NCBI RefSeq assembly: GCF_900046455.1 | Contig: NZ_FCOT01000013.1 | Location: 124,001-188,000 of the forward strand | Source: Cellulomonas timonensis | GTDB lineage: Bacteria; Actinomycetota; Actinomycetes; Actinomycetales; Cellulomonadaceae | Direction of reading: 5' to 3' | DNA: 64,000 nt | Part shown: positions 28,301 to 36,139 of the stretch, in pieces | How the letters are laid out: the number at the start of each line of letters is the position of its first letter | How positions within the stretch are numbered: position 1 is the stretch's first letter | Made by a program: the position numbers and the translations under genes | Notes under the pieces: generated by a model | What the model was told of the DNA's origin: nothing | The model's database searches: none | Seen by the model: only the letters and a program-made list of their open reading frames with translations

Positions 28301-28847
28301 CGCGGGCGCCGCTCAGCAGCCTGCCCCCGCGGCCCCGGCAGAGGTGGAGCCCAAGCGGGCGCGCCGCAAGCGTGGGGCCAAGGAGGCCGCCCCGGCGGCG
28401 TCCTCGACGCTTCCCGCGGTCCCGGTGCTGCCGGAGGCGCGTGAGGCCGTCAAGGCGACTCTCGCGACCATCGCAGCCGCTGCGGCGCATGCGCATGAGC
28501 ACGGTGACGAGGCCCCCGCCCAGGCGCCCGTGCGTGCGACGGCCGCCGAGCTGGACGCCCTGGCGCCGGCTCCGCGTGCCACTGAGGCTCCGGCGCGCGC
28601 TGAGGCCCCGGTGCGGGAGTCCCGTGCCGTGGCGTCTGTGGCGTCTGGCGCGGTGGACGTGGCGCCGGTGGAGGCCCCGCCGGTGCTCGACGTGCTGGCC
28701 GCCTTCGCCGTTCCCTCGGCCGAGGCGACCGACGTGGTCGTGGCCGAGGAGCTGGCACAGGACGAGGCCGTGGAGGCGCTCGCGCTGACGCCGGTGGCGC
28801 CCGAGGTGTTCGAGGCTGACGAGGACGAGGAGTCCCCGACGGCTTGA
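25320..28847 (+). CDS. rne: Ribonuclease E/G family protein
   Basis: Endoribonuclease of the RNase E/G family for rRNA maturation and mRNA turnover; 1175 residues from GTG 25320, which has AGGAG eight bases upstream. The first about 570 residues are low complexity: Ala/Pro/Glu-rich repeats (about 1-340), then alternating acidic and Arg clusters (RRRRRRGGRGRRGR and a DDTHDEDAEHEGDHD type stretch). The catalytic core follows: S1 domain with GNVYLGRVQNVLPSMEAAF near 615, metal site TVVDVNTGKFTGS near 868 and IIVIDFIDM near 915, and the zinc link CEHCHGRG near 973. A further disordered tail closes the protein, as usual in actinobacteria. Confidence 0.94.
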   Translation: MTLDTTPENSNSTSQVDAGGPAPDAAPTKPARRRATRKTAPPTDATPAEASAPVEAVAPVEAAAPVEAAEAPAAAPRTRSRRVTKAPASAVPAPADAPAEADASAPEAAPAVEAAAPRTRSRRAVRPAASAEAASVEPASLAPDAAKASAPDAPASAEVAAADADAQPARKRSRRSTRPATAPTAEPADAAAEQAPEAAPAEAVAPAKRTTRRTRKAPEPVIEVVDEVEDEDAEAVEADEKSSPAPALDVLAELAATTGPATGSARRARTRATRSSAAAAPAAAEAQPEAQEQPAEQAPAAPRGAARLATTALLFQAPDPDARPRRRRAQAPAGPPELVSEAAAVQHAEERAAEESADESRAEAPAAAERPSRRRGRRAPQSEAAQDQDEELTPADTADQAQDGAAADESDTDESREGESREDEQSAQRRRRRRGGRGRRGRSQDEQSDEQGDAGERAESSEGSGSSTDDTHDEDAEHEGDHDAEHDGEHDEQGGSSRRRRRRRRSSRGESSEQEPSAPTRSRSSRSTSSDEVTALRGSTRLEAKRQRRREGRDAGRRRQIITESEFLARREAVERSMVVREAGGRTQIAVLEDGVLVEHYVSRQAQVSMAGNVYLGRVQNVLPSMEAAFVDVGKGRNAVLYAGEVNWDAAGLEGQPRRIEQALKSGDSVLVQVTKDPIGHKGARLTSQITLAGRYLVYVPGGGMTGISRKLPDNERARLKKILREIVPDSAGVIVRTAAEGASEDELRADIARLQGQWEAIEKKAKSASAPALLQGEPDMAIRVVRDIFNDDFSSLVVQGDEAWATISGYIGELAPDLAEKVTRWTGNGDVFSAHRVDEQLAKGMDRKVWLPSGGSLIIERTEAMTVVDVNTGKFTGSGGTLEETVTRNNLEAAEEIVRQLRLRDIGGIIVIDFIDMVLESNRDLVLRRLVECLGRDRTKHQVAEVTSLGLVQMTRKRVGQGLVEAFSETCEHCHGRGFIVHTDPIEKNGRPDAGAAQQPAPAAPAEVEPKRARRKRGAKEAAPAASSTLPAVPVLPEAREAVKATLATIAAAAAHAHEHGDEAPAQAPVRATAAELDALAPAPRATEAPARAEAPVRESRAVASVASGAVDVAPVEAPPVLDVLAAFAVPSAEATDVVVAEELAQDEAVEALALTPVAPEVFEADEDEESPTA

Positions 28848-28872
28848 CGGGTGCGGGGCGCCTCGGGCTCAT

Positions 28873-28901
28873 TTGACCGAGCCAGAGGCGTTCCGTACTC
28901 T
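28873..28901 (+). promoter_or_regulatory. Promoter of rplU-rpmA
   Basis: TTGACC at 28873-28878, a 17-bp spacer and TACTCT at 28896-28901. The -35 matches five of six consensus bases. The predicted start site is about 100 bases before the rplU ATG, leaving a structured leader (hairpin 28906-28931). Confidence 0.7.
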
Positions 28902-28905
28902 TGAG

Positions 28906-28931
28906 CGTCGGTGCCTTAGGGCGCACCGACG
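28906..28931 (+). promoter_or_regulatory. Hairpin at the very start of the rplU leader
   Basis: CGTCGGTGC at 28906-28914 pairs perfectly with GCACCGACG at 28923-28931 (nine pairs, eight-base loop). It would sit at the 5' end of the mRNA made from the promoter at 28873. It could stabilise the message or bind bL21 for autoregulation; neither is shown. Confidence 0.5.
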
Positions 28932-29005
28932 TGCGCGTCCGTGATGTGAGGGTCCAACCCGAGTCCACGTAGAGCGCGCCCCTGACTGAAGTTCGACGAG
29001 CAGAG

Positions 29006-29326
29006 ATGAGCAGCAACGTGGTGTACGCGATCGTGAAGGCTGGCGGCCGCCAGGAGAAGGTCGCCGTGGGCGACGTCGTCGTCGTCGACCGCCTCTCCGC
29101 ACAGGCTGGTTCGACTGTCGAGCTTCCCGCCCTGCTGCTCGTCGACGGTGAGAAGGTCACCCACGACGCTCAGGCTCTCGCGAAGATCACCGTCACGGCG
29201 GAGGTCGTCCGGGACGAGAAGGGCCCGAAGATCGACATTCTGAAGTACAAGAACAAGACCGGGTACCGCGTCCGCAAGGGCCACCGCCAGAAGCTGACCC
29301 GCCTGAAGGTCACCGGCATCAACTGA
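29006..29326 (+). CDS. rplU: 50S ribosomal protein bL21
   Basis: A 106-residue large-subunit protein from ATG 29006. Marks: [17 protein letters not shown] near the N-terminus, [18 protein letters not shown] and the C-terminal [14 protein letters not shown]. First gene of the standard rplU-rpmA-obg order; rpmA starts 60 bp downstream. Confidence 0.97.
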   Translation: MSSNVVYAIVKAGGRQEKVAVGDVVVVDRLSAQAGSTVELPALLLVDGEKVTHDAQALAKITVTAEVVRDEKGPKIDILKYKNKTGYRVRKGHRQKLTRLKVTGIN

Positions 29327-29386
29327 TCTTGCGCCGCGGCGTCGTTCGCGGAGCGTTATCCATCTGAGCACGAAGGCAGGTACGTC

Positions 29387-29644
29387 ATGGCACACAAGAA
29401 GGGCGCGAGCTCGTCGCGCAACGGTCGCGACTCGAACGCGCAGCGCCTCGGCGTCAAGCGCTTCGGTGGTCAGGTCGTCAAGGCTGGCGAGATCATCGTC
29501 CGCCAGCGCGGCACGCACTTCCACCCCGGCATCAACGTCGGCCGCGGCAAGGACGACACGCTGTTCGCCCTCGCGCCGGGCGCGGTGGAGTTCGGCCAGC
29601 GTCGTGGCCGCAAGGTCATCGACATCGTGGCGGCGGCGGTCTGA
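29387..29644 (+). CDS. rpmA: 50S ribosomal protein bL27
   Basis: An 85-residue ribosomal protein whose N-terminal tail reaches the peptidyl-transferase centre. It begins [20 protein letters not shown] with no cleavable Firmicutes-type extension and has the conserved [13 protein letters not shown] and [18 protein letters not shown] precedes ATG 29387. A strong hairpin ends the transcript 20 bp after the stop. Confidence 0.97.
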   Translation: MAHKKGASSSRNGRDSNAQRLGVKRFGGQVVKAGEIIVRQRGTHFHPGINVGRGKDDTLFALAPGAVEFGQRRGRKVIDIVAAAV

Positions 29645-29663
29645 CCCCGTCTATCTCGTTCGT

Positions 29664-29696
29664 CGAAGGGGCGCACCGGTGCGGTGCGCCCCTTCG
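29664..29696 (+). terminator. Intrinsic terminator after rpmA
   Basis: A perfect 14-bp stem (29664-29677 with 29683-29696) and a five-base loop, 20 bp after the rpmA stop. It separates the ribosomal protein pair from obg. Confidence 0.85.
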
Positions 29697-29752
29697 TCGT
29701 TGCCAGCACAAGACGCGCGCGCAGCGCGCGTGATTCACAGCAGGACCTGCCA

Positions 29753-29800
29753 GCATTCGCGGCAGTGATGATGGCCGCATTCGCGGCAGTGATGATGGCC
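29753..29800 (+). repeat. Exact 24-bp tandem duplication upstream of obg
   Basis: The 24-base unit at 29753-29776 (starts GCATTCGCGGCAG, ends GATGATGGCC) is repeated without a mismatch at 29777-29800. It lies in the 190-bp gap between rpmA and obg, where an obg promoter is expected. Confidence 0.85.
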
Positions 29801-29832
29801 GGCTGATACCGGCTCGAGGAGAGTGGTGACCG

Positions 29833-31347
29833 ATGGCGACCTTCGTCGACCGCGTCGTCCTGCATGCCAGCGGCGGGGACGGCGGCCACGGGTGGGTCTC
29901 GATCCGCCGGGGGAAGTTCAAGCCGCGCGCCGGCCCCGACGGCGGCAACGGCGGTCATGGCGGCAGCGTGACGCTCGTCGTCGACCCGCAGGTGACCACA
30001 CTGCTCGACTACCACCACGCCCCGCACCGCCACGCGTCGTCGGGCAAGCAGGGCATGGGCGACCACCGTCAGGGCGCCTCGGGCGAGGACCTGGTCCTGC
30101 CCGTGCCGGACGGCACAGTCGTGAAGTCGACCACCGGCGAGGTGCTCGCCGACCTGGTGGGCGCGGGCGCGGAGTTCGTCGTCGCCGCCGGCGGCCACGG
30201 CGGCCTGGGCAACGCGGCCATCGCGTCCCCGCGCCGCAAGGCCCCCGGATTCGCGCTGCTGGGCGAGCCCGGCGAGGCGCGGGACATCGTCCTGGAGCTG
30301 AAGACGATCGCCGACGTGGCGCTCGTCGGCTTCCCGAGTGCCGGCAAGTCGAGCCTGGTCGCGGCGATCTCCGCCGCGCGGCCCAAGATCGCGGACTACC
30401 CGTTCACCACCCTGATCCCGAACCTTGGCGTGGTGCAGGCGGGCTCGGCCCGCTACACCGTCGCCGACGTGCCCGGGCTGATCCCCGGCGCCAGCGAGGG
30501 CAAGGGGCTCGGCCTGGAGTTCCTGCGGCACATCGAGCGCTGCGCCGTGCTGGTGCACGTGCTGGACTGCGCGACGCTCGAGCCCGACCGGGACCCGTTG
30601 AGCGACCTCGAGGCCCTGGAGGCCGAGCTCGCGACGTACTCGGGCGACCTCGGCATCGAGGGTGGCCGGGTGCCGCTCAACGAGCGCCCGCGCCTGGTGG
30701 TGCTCAACAAGATCGACGTGCCCGAGGCCCGCGATCTCGCCGAGCTGGTGCGCCCCGAGTTGGAGGCCCGCGGGCTGCAGGTCTTCGAGGTCTCGACTGC
30801 GAGCCACGAGGGACTGCGACAGCTCACATACGCGCTGGGCGAGTTGGTGGACCGGGCGCGTCGCGAGGCGCCGGTCGCCGAGCCGACGCGTGTGGTGCTG
30901 CGTCCCAAGGCGATCGACGACACGGGCTTCACCGTGACGCACAAGGCCGAGGGCGGCCGCGACTACTTCCAGATCCTGGGCTCCAAGCCGGAGCGCTGGG
31001 TGCGGCAGACGGACTTCCGCAATGACGAGGCCGTCGGGTACCTGGCCGACCGGCTTGCCCGGCTCGGCGTCGAGGAGAAGCTCTTCGCGGCCGGCGCGGT
31101 CGCGGGCGCCGAGGTCGTCATCGGGTCCGGGCCTGACGCTGTCGTCTTCGACTGGGAGCCCACGCTGATGACCGGGTCGGAGCTGCTGTCCGGCCCGCGT
31201 GGCACCGACCTGCGCATCGAGGAGCGTTCGCGGCCCACCCGTGGGGAGAAGCGCGAGCAGTACAAGGACCGCATGGACGCCAAGGCCGAGGCCCGCGCGG
31301 AGCTGTGGACCGAGCGCGAGGCGGGGCTCTGGACGGACGAGGACTGA
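29833..31347 (+). CDS. obg: Obg/CgtA GTPase
   Basis: Essential ribosome-assembly and stress GTPase, 504 residues from ATG 29833. The glycine-rich Obg fold covers about 1-157 ([29 protein letters not shown]). The G domain has G1 [11 protein letters not shown] near 167, the switch [11 protein letters not shown] near 190, G3 [16 protein letters not shown] near 213 and G4 VVLNKIDV near 292. The C-terminal OCT domain (about 345-430) and an extra charged tail typical of actinobacteria follow. Confidence 0.97.
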   Translation: MATFVDRVVLHASGGDGGHGWVSIRRGKFKPRAGPDGGNGGHGGSVTLVVDPQVTTLLDYHHAPHRHASSGKQGMGDHRQGASGEDLVLPVPDGTVVKSTTGEVLADLVGAGAEFVVAAGGHGGLGNAAIASPRRKAPGFALLGEPGEARDIVLELKTIADVALVGFPSAGKSSLVAAISAARPKIADYPFTTLIPNLGVVQAGSARYTVADVPGLIPGASEGKGLGLEFLRHIERCAVLVHVLDCATLEPDRDPLSDLEALEAELATYSGDLGIEGGRVPLNERPRLVVLNKIDVPEARDLAELVRPELEARGLQVFEVSTASHEGLRQLTYALGELVDRARREAPVAEPTRVVLRPKAIDDTGFTVTHKAEGGRDYFQILGSKPERWVRQTDFRNDEAVGYLADRLARLGVEEKLFAAGAVAGAEVVIGSGPDAVVFDWEPTLMTGSELLSGPRGTDLRIEERSRPTRGEKREQYKDRMDAKAEARAELWTEREAGLWTDED

Positions 31348-31413
31348 CATGTCAGCGGTCCGGGGTGCGGGCGCGCAGGTGACTGCGGGCCGTCGCGGGG
31401 GAGAATGCCCCCT

Positions 31414-32553
31414 GTGAGCGCAGCCGCACTGTTCGACCGTCGCCAGCTCGTCGACGCGCCCCGCGTGGTCGTCAAAGTCGGCTCCTCGTCCCTCACGGAC
31501 GCGGATGGCCGGCTCGACCCCGCGCGCCTCGACGCGTTGGTCAAGGTGCTGGCCGCTCGCAGGGCGGCTGGCGGGCAGGTTGTGCTGGTGTCCTCCGGCG
31601 CCATCGCCGCGGGCATCGAGCCGCTCGGGCTGTCGGCGCGGCCGCGTGACCTGGCGACGCAGCAGGCCGCCGCATCGGCCGGGCAGGGCCTGCTCGTCGC
31701 CCACTACACGCGGTCGTTCTGGGATCACGGCCTGCGGGTGGGCCAGGTGCTGCTCACGGCGGACGACACGGTGCGGCGCACCCATTACCGCAACGCGCAG
31801 CGCGCCCTGACCCGGCTGCTCGAGCTGGGCCTGGTGCCCGTGATCAACGAGAACGACGCGGTCGCCACGGATGAGATCCGCTTCGGCGACAACGACCGTC
31901 TCGCGGCACTGGTCTCCCATCTGGTGCACGCCGACGCGCTGGTGCTGCTCACCGACGTCAACGGGCTGCACACCGGCCCGCCGTCACGGCCCGGCTCGGT
32001 GCGCATCCCGGAGGTGCGGGGGCCGCAGGACCTGGACGGCATCGACGTGACCGCCCGGGGCAGCGCGATCGGCACGGGCGGCATGGTCACCAAGCTGGAG
32101 TCCGTCGCCATCGCGACGGCCTCGGGCATCCCGGTGGTGCTGACCTCGGCGGAGAACGCCGCCGCCGCGCTGGCCGGGGAGGACGTGGGCACCTGGTTCG
32201 CGGCCACCGGCCGCCGGGCGTCCACGCGGCTGCTGTGGCTCGCGCACGCCGCGCGGACACGTGGCCGGCTGGTGCTCGACGAGGGCGCCGTGCGCGCTGT
32301 CGTGGAGCGGCGGACGTCGCTGCTGCCCGCCGGGGTGACCCGGGTGGAGGGCGCCTTCGAGGCCGGCGACCCGGTGGAGCTGTGCGGCCAGGACGGCGTG
32401 GTGGTGGCCCGTGGGCTCGTCGCGTACTCCTCCGAGGAGGTGCCGGGCCTGCTGGGGCACACGACCTCCGAGCTGCGCGCGGACCTCGGGCCGGAGTACG
32501 GGCGCGAGCTGGTGCACCGCGACGACCTGGTGCTGGTGCGGCGCAGGCGCTGA
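31414..32553 (+). CDS. proB: Glutamate 5-kinase
   Basis: First step of proline synthesis: ATP plus glutamate to glutamyl 5-phosphate. The kinase (amino-acid kinase fold) shows VVVKVGSSSLTD near residue 23, SSGAIAAGI near 65, INENDAVATDEIRFGDNDRLAALVSHL near 150 and GTGGMVTKLESV near 225; a C-terminal PUA domain begins near 285. Two starts are possible: ATG 31405 and GTG 31414. GTG is preferred because GGGGGA (31397-31402) would be only two bases from the ATG but about eleven from GTG. proA is 12.9 kb away, not adjacent. Confidence 0.93.
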   Translation: MSAAALFDRRQLVDAPRVVVKVGSSSLTDADGRLDPARLDALVKVLAARRAAGGQVVLVSSGAIAAGIEPLGLSARPRDLATQQAAASAGQGLLVAHYTRSFWDHGLRVGQVLLTADDTVRRTHYRNAQRALTRLLELGLVPVINENDAVATDEIRFGDNDRLAALVSHLVHADALVLLTDVNGLHTGPPSRPGSVRIPEVRGPQDLDGIDVTARGSAIGTGGMVTKLESVAIATASGIPVVLTSAENAAAALAGEDVGTWFAATGRRASTRLLWLAHAARTRGRLVLDEGAVRAVVERRTSLLPAGVTRVEGAFEAGDPVELCGQDGVVVARGLVAYSSEEVPGLLGHTTSELRADLGPEYGRELVHRDDLVLVRRRR

Positions 32554-32622
32554 CCGCGGCCCTCGTTGGGCTCGCGCGCGTCGAGCGGATGGACTGAATC
32601 GCTTCGTAGCCCGGTTCGTCCC

Positions 32623-32674
32623 GTGACACACGGGTTGTCCGCTCCTAGCCTCTCCTGCGGGAGAGCGCTTGCTC
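32623..32674 (+). promoter_or_regulatory. Candidate promoter and LacI-type operator for the PL11 lyase
   Basis: GTGACA at 32623-32628, 17 bp, then TAGCCT at 32646-32651. Ten bases further, GAGAGCGCTTGCTC (32661-32674) carries the AGCGCT core common in LacI-family operators, placed where a repressor would block transcription. The palindrome is imperfect, so the operator call is weak. Confidence 0.38.
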
Positions 32675-32723
32675 GACGCGGGCGCAGGGCCGGGTCGTCT
32701 CCCATCGCTCGAAGGGGAGACTG

Positions 32724-35012
32724 ATGTCAGTTCGACGCAGAGCCACCGGATGGGCCGCCATCGCGGCATTGGCGGCGGGGATGGGGGTGGTCGCCGCCCA
32801 GGGTGCGGTCGCGGCCACGGCCTGCCGCGTCACCTACGAGGTGACGAATCAGTGGTCGACGGGGTTCGGCGGGTCCGTGTCTATCGCGAACCTCGGGGAC
32901 GCGCTCAACGGCTGGACGCTGGGCTGGGCCTTCGGCGCCGGGCAGACCGTCACGCAGGCATGGAACGGCGTCGCCACCCAGTCCGGCAGCGCGGTGAGCG
33001 TGAAGGACGCCGGGTACAACGCGGCGGTGCCCAGCGGCGGATCCGTGTCGTTCGGGTTCAACGGCGCGTGGAACGGGTCGACGAACCCCGCGCCCACAAC
33101 GTTCACCCTCAACGGCACGGTGTGCACGGGATCGGCCGCGACGCCCACCACCACGCCCTCGCCGACCGCGAGCCCGACCACGAGCCCCACCGCCAGCCCC
33201 ACGGCCTCGCCCAGCGCGTCACCGACGCCCACGCCGGAGCCGACGGCGCCGGTGGCGGGCTCCTGGCAGGCCGAGCGCCTCGACCGCGGGCTGATCAGCG
33301 TGCGCTCCGGCAGCGGCAACCTCGTGCAGTGGCGCCTGCTTGGCACGGAGGCGCGCAGCACCACGTTCCACGTCTACCGCGGCGGCACGCGGATCACCTC
33401 GACACCCGTGGCCGACTCCACGAACTTCTACGACGCCGGCGCGGCGGCGAACGCGTCGTACACGGTGCGCGCCGTCGTCAACGGGACCGAGCAGGCCGCC
33501 TCGGGGGCCAGCCTCACGTTCGCCAACGGCTACCTGGACGTGCCGATCCAGAAGCCCGCTGGCGGGACGACGCCCTCGGGGGAGGCGTACACGTACAGCG
33601 CCAACGACGCGAGCGTGGGCGACCTGGACGGCGACGGGCAGCTCGAGTTCGTGCTCAAGTGGGACCCGTCCAACGCCAAGGACAACTCGCAGTCCGGCTA
33701 CACCGGCAATGTCTACCTGGACGCCTATGAGTTGAACGGGACGCGGCTGTGGCGCGTCGACCTGGGGCGCAACATCCGCGCCGGCGCGCACTACACGCAG
33801 TTCCAGGTCTACGACTACGACGGCGACGGCCGGGCCGAGGTGGCGGTGAAGACGGCGGACGGCACCCGATCGGGCACCGGCCAGCTCATCGGCTCGTCGA
33901 GCGCCGACTACCGCAACTCCTCCGGCTACGTGCTCAGCGGCCCCGAGTACCTCACGGTCTTCAAGGGCCAGGACGGGTCCATCGGCGCCACTGCCGACTA
34001 CGTGCCCGCGCGTGGCACGGTGTCGAGTTGGGGCGACTCCTACGGCAACCGGGTGGACAGGTTCCTCGCGGGCACCGCCTACCTGGACGGGCAGCGGCCC
34101 TCGATCATCATGGCGCGCGGCTACTACACGCGGGCCGTCGTGGCGGCATGGGACTACCGCGACGGGTCGCTCACGCGGCGCTGGACCTTCGACTCGAACA
34201 GCTCGTCCGCGGGCAACAGCGCGGTGGCGGGGCAGGGCAACCACCAGCTCTCGATCGCGGACGCCGACGGCGACGGCAAGCAGGAGGTCGTCTACGGCGC
34301 CGCCGCGATCAACGACAACGGCACGGTGATGTGGAACACGGGGCTCGGCCACGGTGACGCGCTGCATGTCGGCGACCTGGATCCCTCGCGCGCCGGGCTG
34401 GAGGTCTTCAAGGTCAGCGAGGACGCCAGCAAGCCGAGCTCGTGGTTCGCGGACGCACGCACCGGGCAGATCCTGTGGTCCACTCCGGCGGGCGGCGACA
34501 ACGGCCGCGGCGTCTCGGGTGACATCTGGTCGGGCAGCGCGGGGGCGGAGTCGTGGTCGTCGGCGGACTCGGTGATGCGCAGCGCGAAGGGCTCCGACAT
34601 CGGGCGCAAGCCGTCGTCGGCGAACTTCCTGGCCTGGTGGGACGGCGACCCGGTGCGCGAGCTGCTGGACCGGACGTATGTGAACAAGTACACGCCGTCT
34701 ACCGACACCCGCCTGCTCACCGCATCGGGGGTCGTCGCGAACAACGGCACCAAGGCCACGCCGTCCCTGTCGGGGGACCTGTGGGGCGACTGGCGTGAGG
34801 AGGTCGTCTGGCCGACCACTGACTCGACGGCGCTGCGGGTCTACGCGACGCCGGCTGTCACGACCTACAAGGTCCACACCCTCCTCCACGACGCGCAGTA
34901 CCGCACGGCGATCGCGTGGCAGAACACGGCCTACAACCAGCCGCCGCACCCGGGGTTCGCACTGGGTGACCCGTTCACGGCTCCGGCTCAGCCGAAGATC
35001 TACACGCCGTAG
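32724..35012 (+). CDS. Secreted CBM2-PL11 rhamnogalacturonan lyase
   Basis: A 762-residue exported enzyme that cleaves the rhamnogalacturonan I backbone of pectin by beta-elimination. Signal peptide about 1-30 (hydrophobic AAIAALAAGMGVVAAQGAVA, AxA-like cut). CBM2 about 32-135 with paired cysteines (ACRVTYEV, TVCTG) and the aromatic residues W43, W62 and W67 region for cellulose binding. A Pro/Thr/Ser linker about 137-173 follows. The PL11 domain (about 175-762) shows SVGDLDGDGQLEFVLKWDPSNAKDN, YDYDGDGRAEVAVKTADG and SIADADGDGKQEVVYG, the calcium-loop signatures of the beta-propeller. CBM order (N-terminal) and the linker suit Cellulomonas-type secreted hydrolases. Confidence 0.93.
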   Translation: MSVRRRATGWAAIAALAAGMGVVAAQGAVAATACRVTYEVTNQWSTGFGGSVSIANLGDALNGWTLGWAFGAGQTVTQAWNGVATQSGSAVSVKDAGYNAAVPSGGSVSFGFNGAWNGSTNPAPTTFTLNGTVCTGSAATPTTTPSPTASPTTSPTASPTASPSASPTPTPEPTAPVAGSWQAERLDRGLISVRSGSGNLVQWRLLGTEARSTTFHVYRGGTRITSTPVADSTNFYDAGAAANASYTVRAVVNGTEQAASGASLTFANGYLDVPIQKPAGGTTPSGEAYTYSANDASVGDLDGDGQLEFVLKWDPSNAKDNSQSGYTGNVYLDAYELNGTRLWRVDLGRNIRAGAHYTQFQVYDYDGDGRAEVAVKTADGTRSGTGQLIGSSSADYRNSSGYVLSGPEYLTVFKGQDGSIGATADYVPARGTVSSWGDSYGNRVDRFLAGTAYLDGQRPSIIMARGYYTRAVVAAWDYRDGSLTRRWTFDSNSSSAGNSAVAGQGNHQLSIADADGDGKQEVVYGAAAINDNGTVMWNTGLGHGDALHVGDLDPSRAGLEVFKVSEDASKPSSWFADARTGQILWSTPAGGDNGRGVSGDIWSGSAGAESWSSADSVMRSAKGSDIGRKPSSANFLAWWDGDPVRELLDRTYVNKYTPSTDTRLLTASGVVANNGTKATPSLSGDLWGDWREEVVWPTTDSTALRVYATPAVTTYKVHTLLHDAQYRTAIAWQNTAYNQPPHPGFALGDPFTAPAQPKIYTP

Positions 35013-35157
35013 CGGGAGGGCGGAACCGCATGGGTGGGGCGGTGGCCTGGTGGCTGCCGCCCCACTCGTGCGCGCGCATCTATCGAGTTGCCCGAGATGT
35101 GCGCTGCCTGCGTGAGGGGAGTGGTGTTCTGTCGCGTGGCCTTGACGCGACAGCCGC

Positions 35158-35727
35158 TCAGGGGGCGACGACGAAGTACTCCGGGCCCGCCTGCTCTGCC
35201 CACGCGGTGATTGCTGCCGTGACGGTGTCCTTGTCCTCGCTGGCCATCACGCTGTGCTCGTCCATCCAGGGCGTCACCGCCCAGACCGTCATGTAGTTCT
35301 CGCCATCGATCGACCCGTACAGCGGGGAGACCACCAGCGCCGTCCGCCCAGAAGCGTCCGACAGGCGCTTCTGCAGGGTCTGAGCGTCAGCCTCAGCGTC
35401 GCTCATCACGAGCCGCTGCTCAGGGGTTGATCCCGAGCCGTTGGCTGGCAGGTTCGCAGCGGCGAGGGCCGCGACGGTTTCCTGCAAGGCCGCCTGCGCG
35501 TCCGGGATGATCACGTCTGGCAGCGGCTGGTCGGCGTAGATGTCGACCTGCGTGCCGTCGTGCATCTCGTACCAGTCGTCGGGCGTGGGCGTCGCGGACG
35601 GTTCGGCCGTCACAGCAGGCGCTGCTGGCGGCGTTGACGTTGAGCATCCCGTCACTGCGGTGACGGTCAGCAGGGCGCCCAGGAGTGTCCCTGCCACGTG
35701 CTTCATAGAACTCTGCACAGAGCTCAC
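35158..35727 (-). CDS. Hypothetical lipoprotein
   Basis: A 189-residue predicted lipoprotein: MSSVQSSMKHVAG, hydrophobic segment, lipobox AVTGC near residue 28, then a Pro/Ala/Thr-rich linker and a soluble domain of about 135 residues. An alternative start is Met8. No family recognised; the body (PLYGSIDGENYMTVWAVTPW, AWAEQAGPEYFVV) suggests a small alpha/beta extracytoplasmic domain. It stands alone and is divergent from the cysteine-leader operon. Confidence 0.72.
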   Translation of the reverse strand: MSSVQSSMKHVAGTLLGALLTVTAVTGCSTSTPPAAPAVTAEPSATPTPDDWYEMHDGTQVDIYADQPLPDVIIPDAQAALQETVAALAAANLPANGSGSTPEQRLVMSDAEADAQTLQKRLSDASGRTALVVSPLYGSIDGENYMTVWAVTPWMDEHSVMASEDKDTVTAAITAWAEQAGPEYFVVAP

Positions 35728-35861
35728 CTCTATCTTCTTTTGACATTGCCATCACACCTATCGGGACCGAACGTTCGCCCTTGAGGGACTCGCGCCCACG
35801 ACGCCGGGCGACGCCCAGACATCCGTTGAGGCCGGCACAGGGCAGCACAAGGAGTGCACGC

Positions 35862-36011
35862 ATGCGCCGACATATGAGATCAAACCGCTCAATGGTTGCC
35901 AACCCGGGCTCTGCGCCGCTGTACTTCTCGCAGGCACAGAGTGTCGATGCCAAGGCCCGGCTCGTCGACCAGCAACCCCTCGATGTGACGGGGTGCTCCG
36001 GGTACGCCTGA
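35862..36011 (+). CDS. Small ORF 1 in the leader (49 aa)
   Basis: ATG 35862 has AAGGAG seven bases upstream, so translation is likely. The product is Arg-rich at the N-terminus (MRRHMRSNRSMV), has GSAPLYFSQAQSVDAKARL in the middle and ends DVTGCSGYA. The stop TGA (36009-36011) touches a perfect hairpin. Function unknown; it may be a leader peptide or a small product in its own right. No family recognised. Confidence 0.5.
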   Translation: MRRHMRSNRSMVANPGSAPLYFSQAQSVDAKARLVDQQPLDVTGCSGYA

Positions 36012-36031
36012 CCGGTCGGCACCCGACCGGT
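36011..36031 (+). promoter_or_regulatory. Hairpin at the stop codon of leader ORF 1
   Basis: ACCGGTCGG at 36011-36019 pairs with CCGACCGGT at 36023-36031 (nine pairs, loop CAC). It starts on the last base of the ORF 1 stop codon. No U-run follows. Confidence 0.6.
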
Positions 36032-36061
36032 AAGCACACCGCATCTGACGAAGGACTGACC

Positions 36062-36139
36062 GTGGCCCACTGGCAGTGTCCCGACGCCCCCTGTGTGGGC
36101 TGTCGACGCATGCTGCTGGTCCCGCGCGCCTGTCGATAG
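36062..36139 (+). CDS. Cys-rich leader peptide (25 aa), probable cysteine attenuator
   Basis: GTG 36062 follows GAAGGA by six bases. The 25-residue peptide begins MAHWQCPDAPCVGC and ends LVPRACR: four cysteines, three of them within nine residues. The stop TAG (36137-36139) overlaps a perfect hairpin. In mycobacteria, polycysteine short ORFs work as cysteine-responsive attenuators of sulfur operons; the operon that follows here contains the enzyme classes of S-substituted cysteine salvage. Detected by reading the gap directly. Strong Shine-Dalgarno and cysteine density support it; translation is not shown. Confidence 0.68.
   Translation: MAHWQCPDAPCVGCRRMLLVPRACR

Noticed and set aside
29711-29731. 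ACGCGCGC/GCGCGCGT palindrome in the rpmA-obg gap as a second terminator or Z-DNA site.
   Set aside because: Short alternating GC runs are expected by chance at this base composition; a better terminator lies just upstream.
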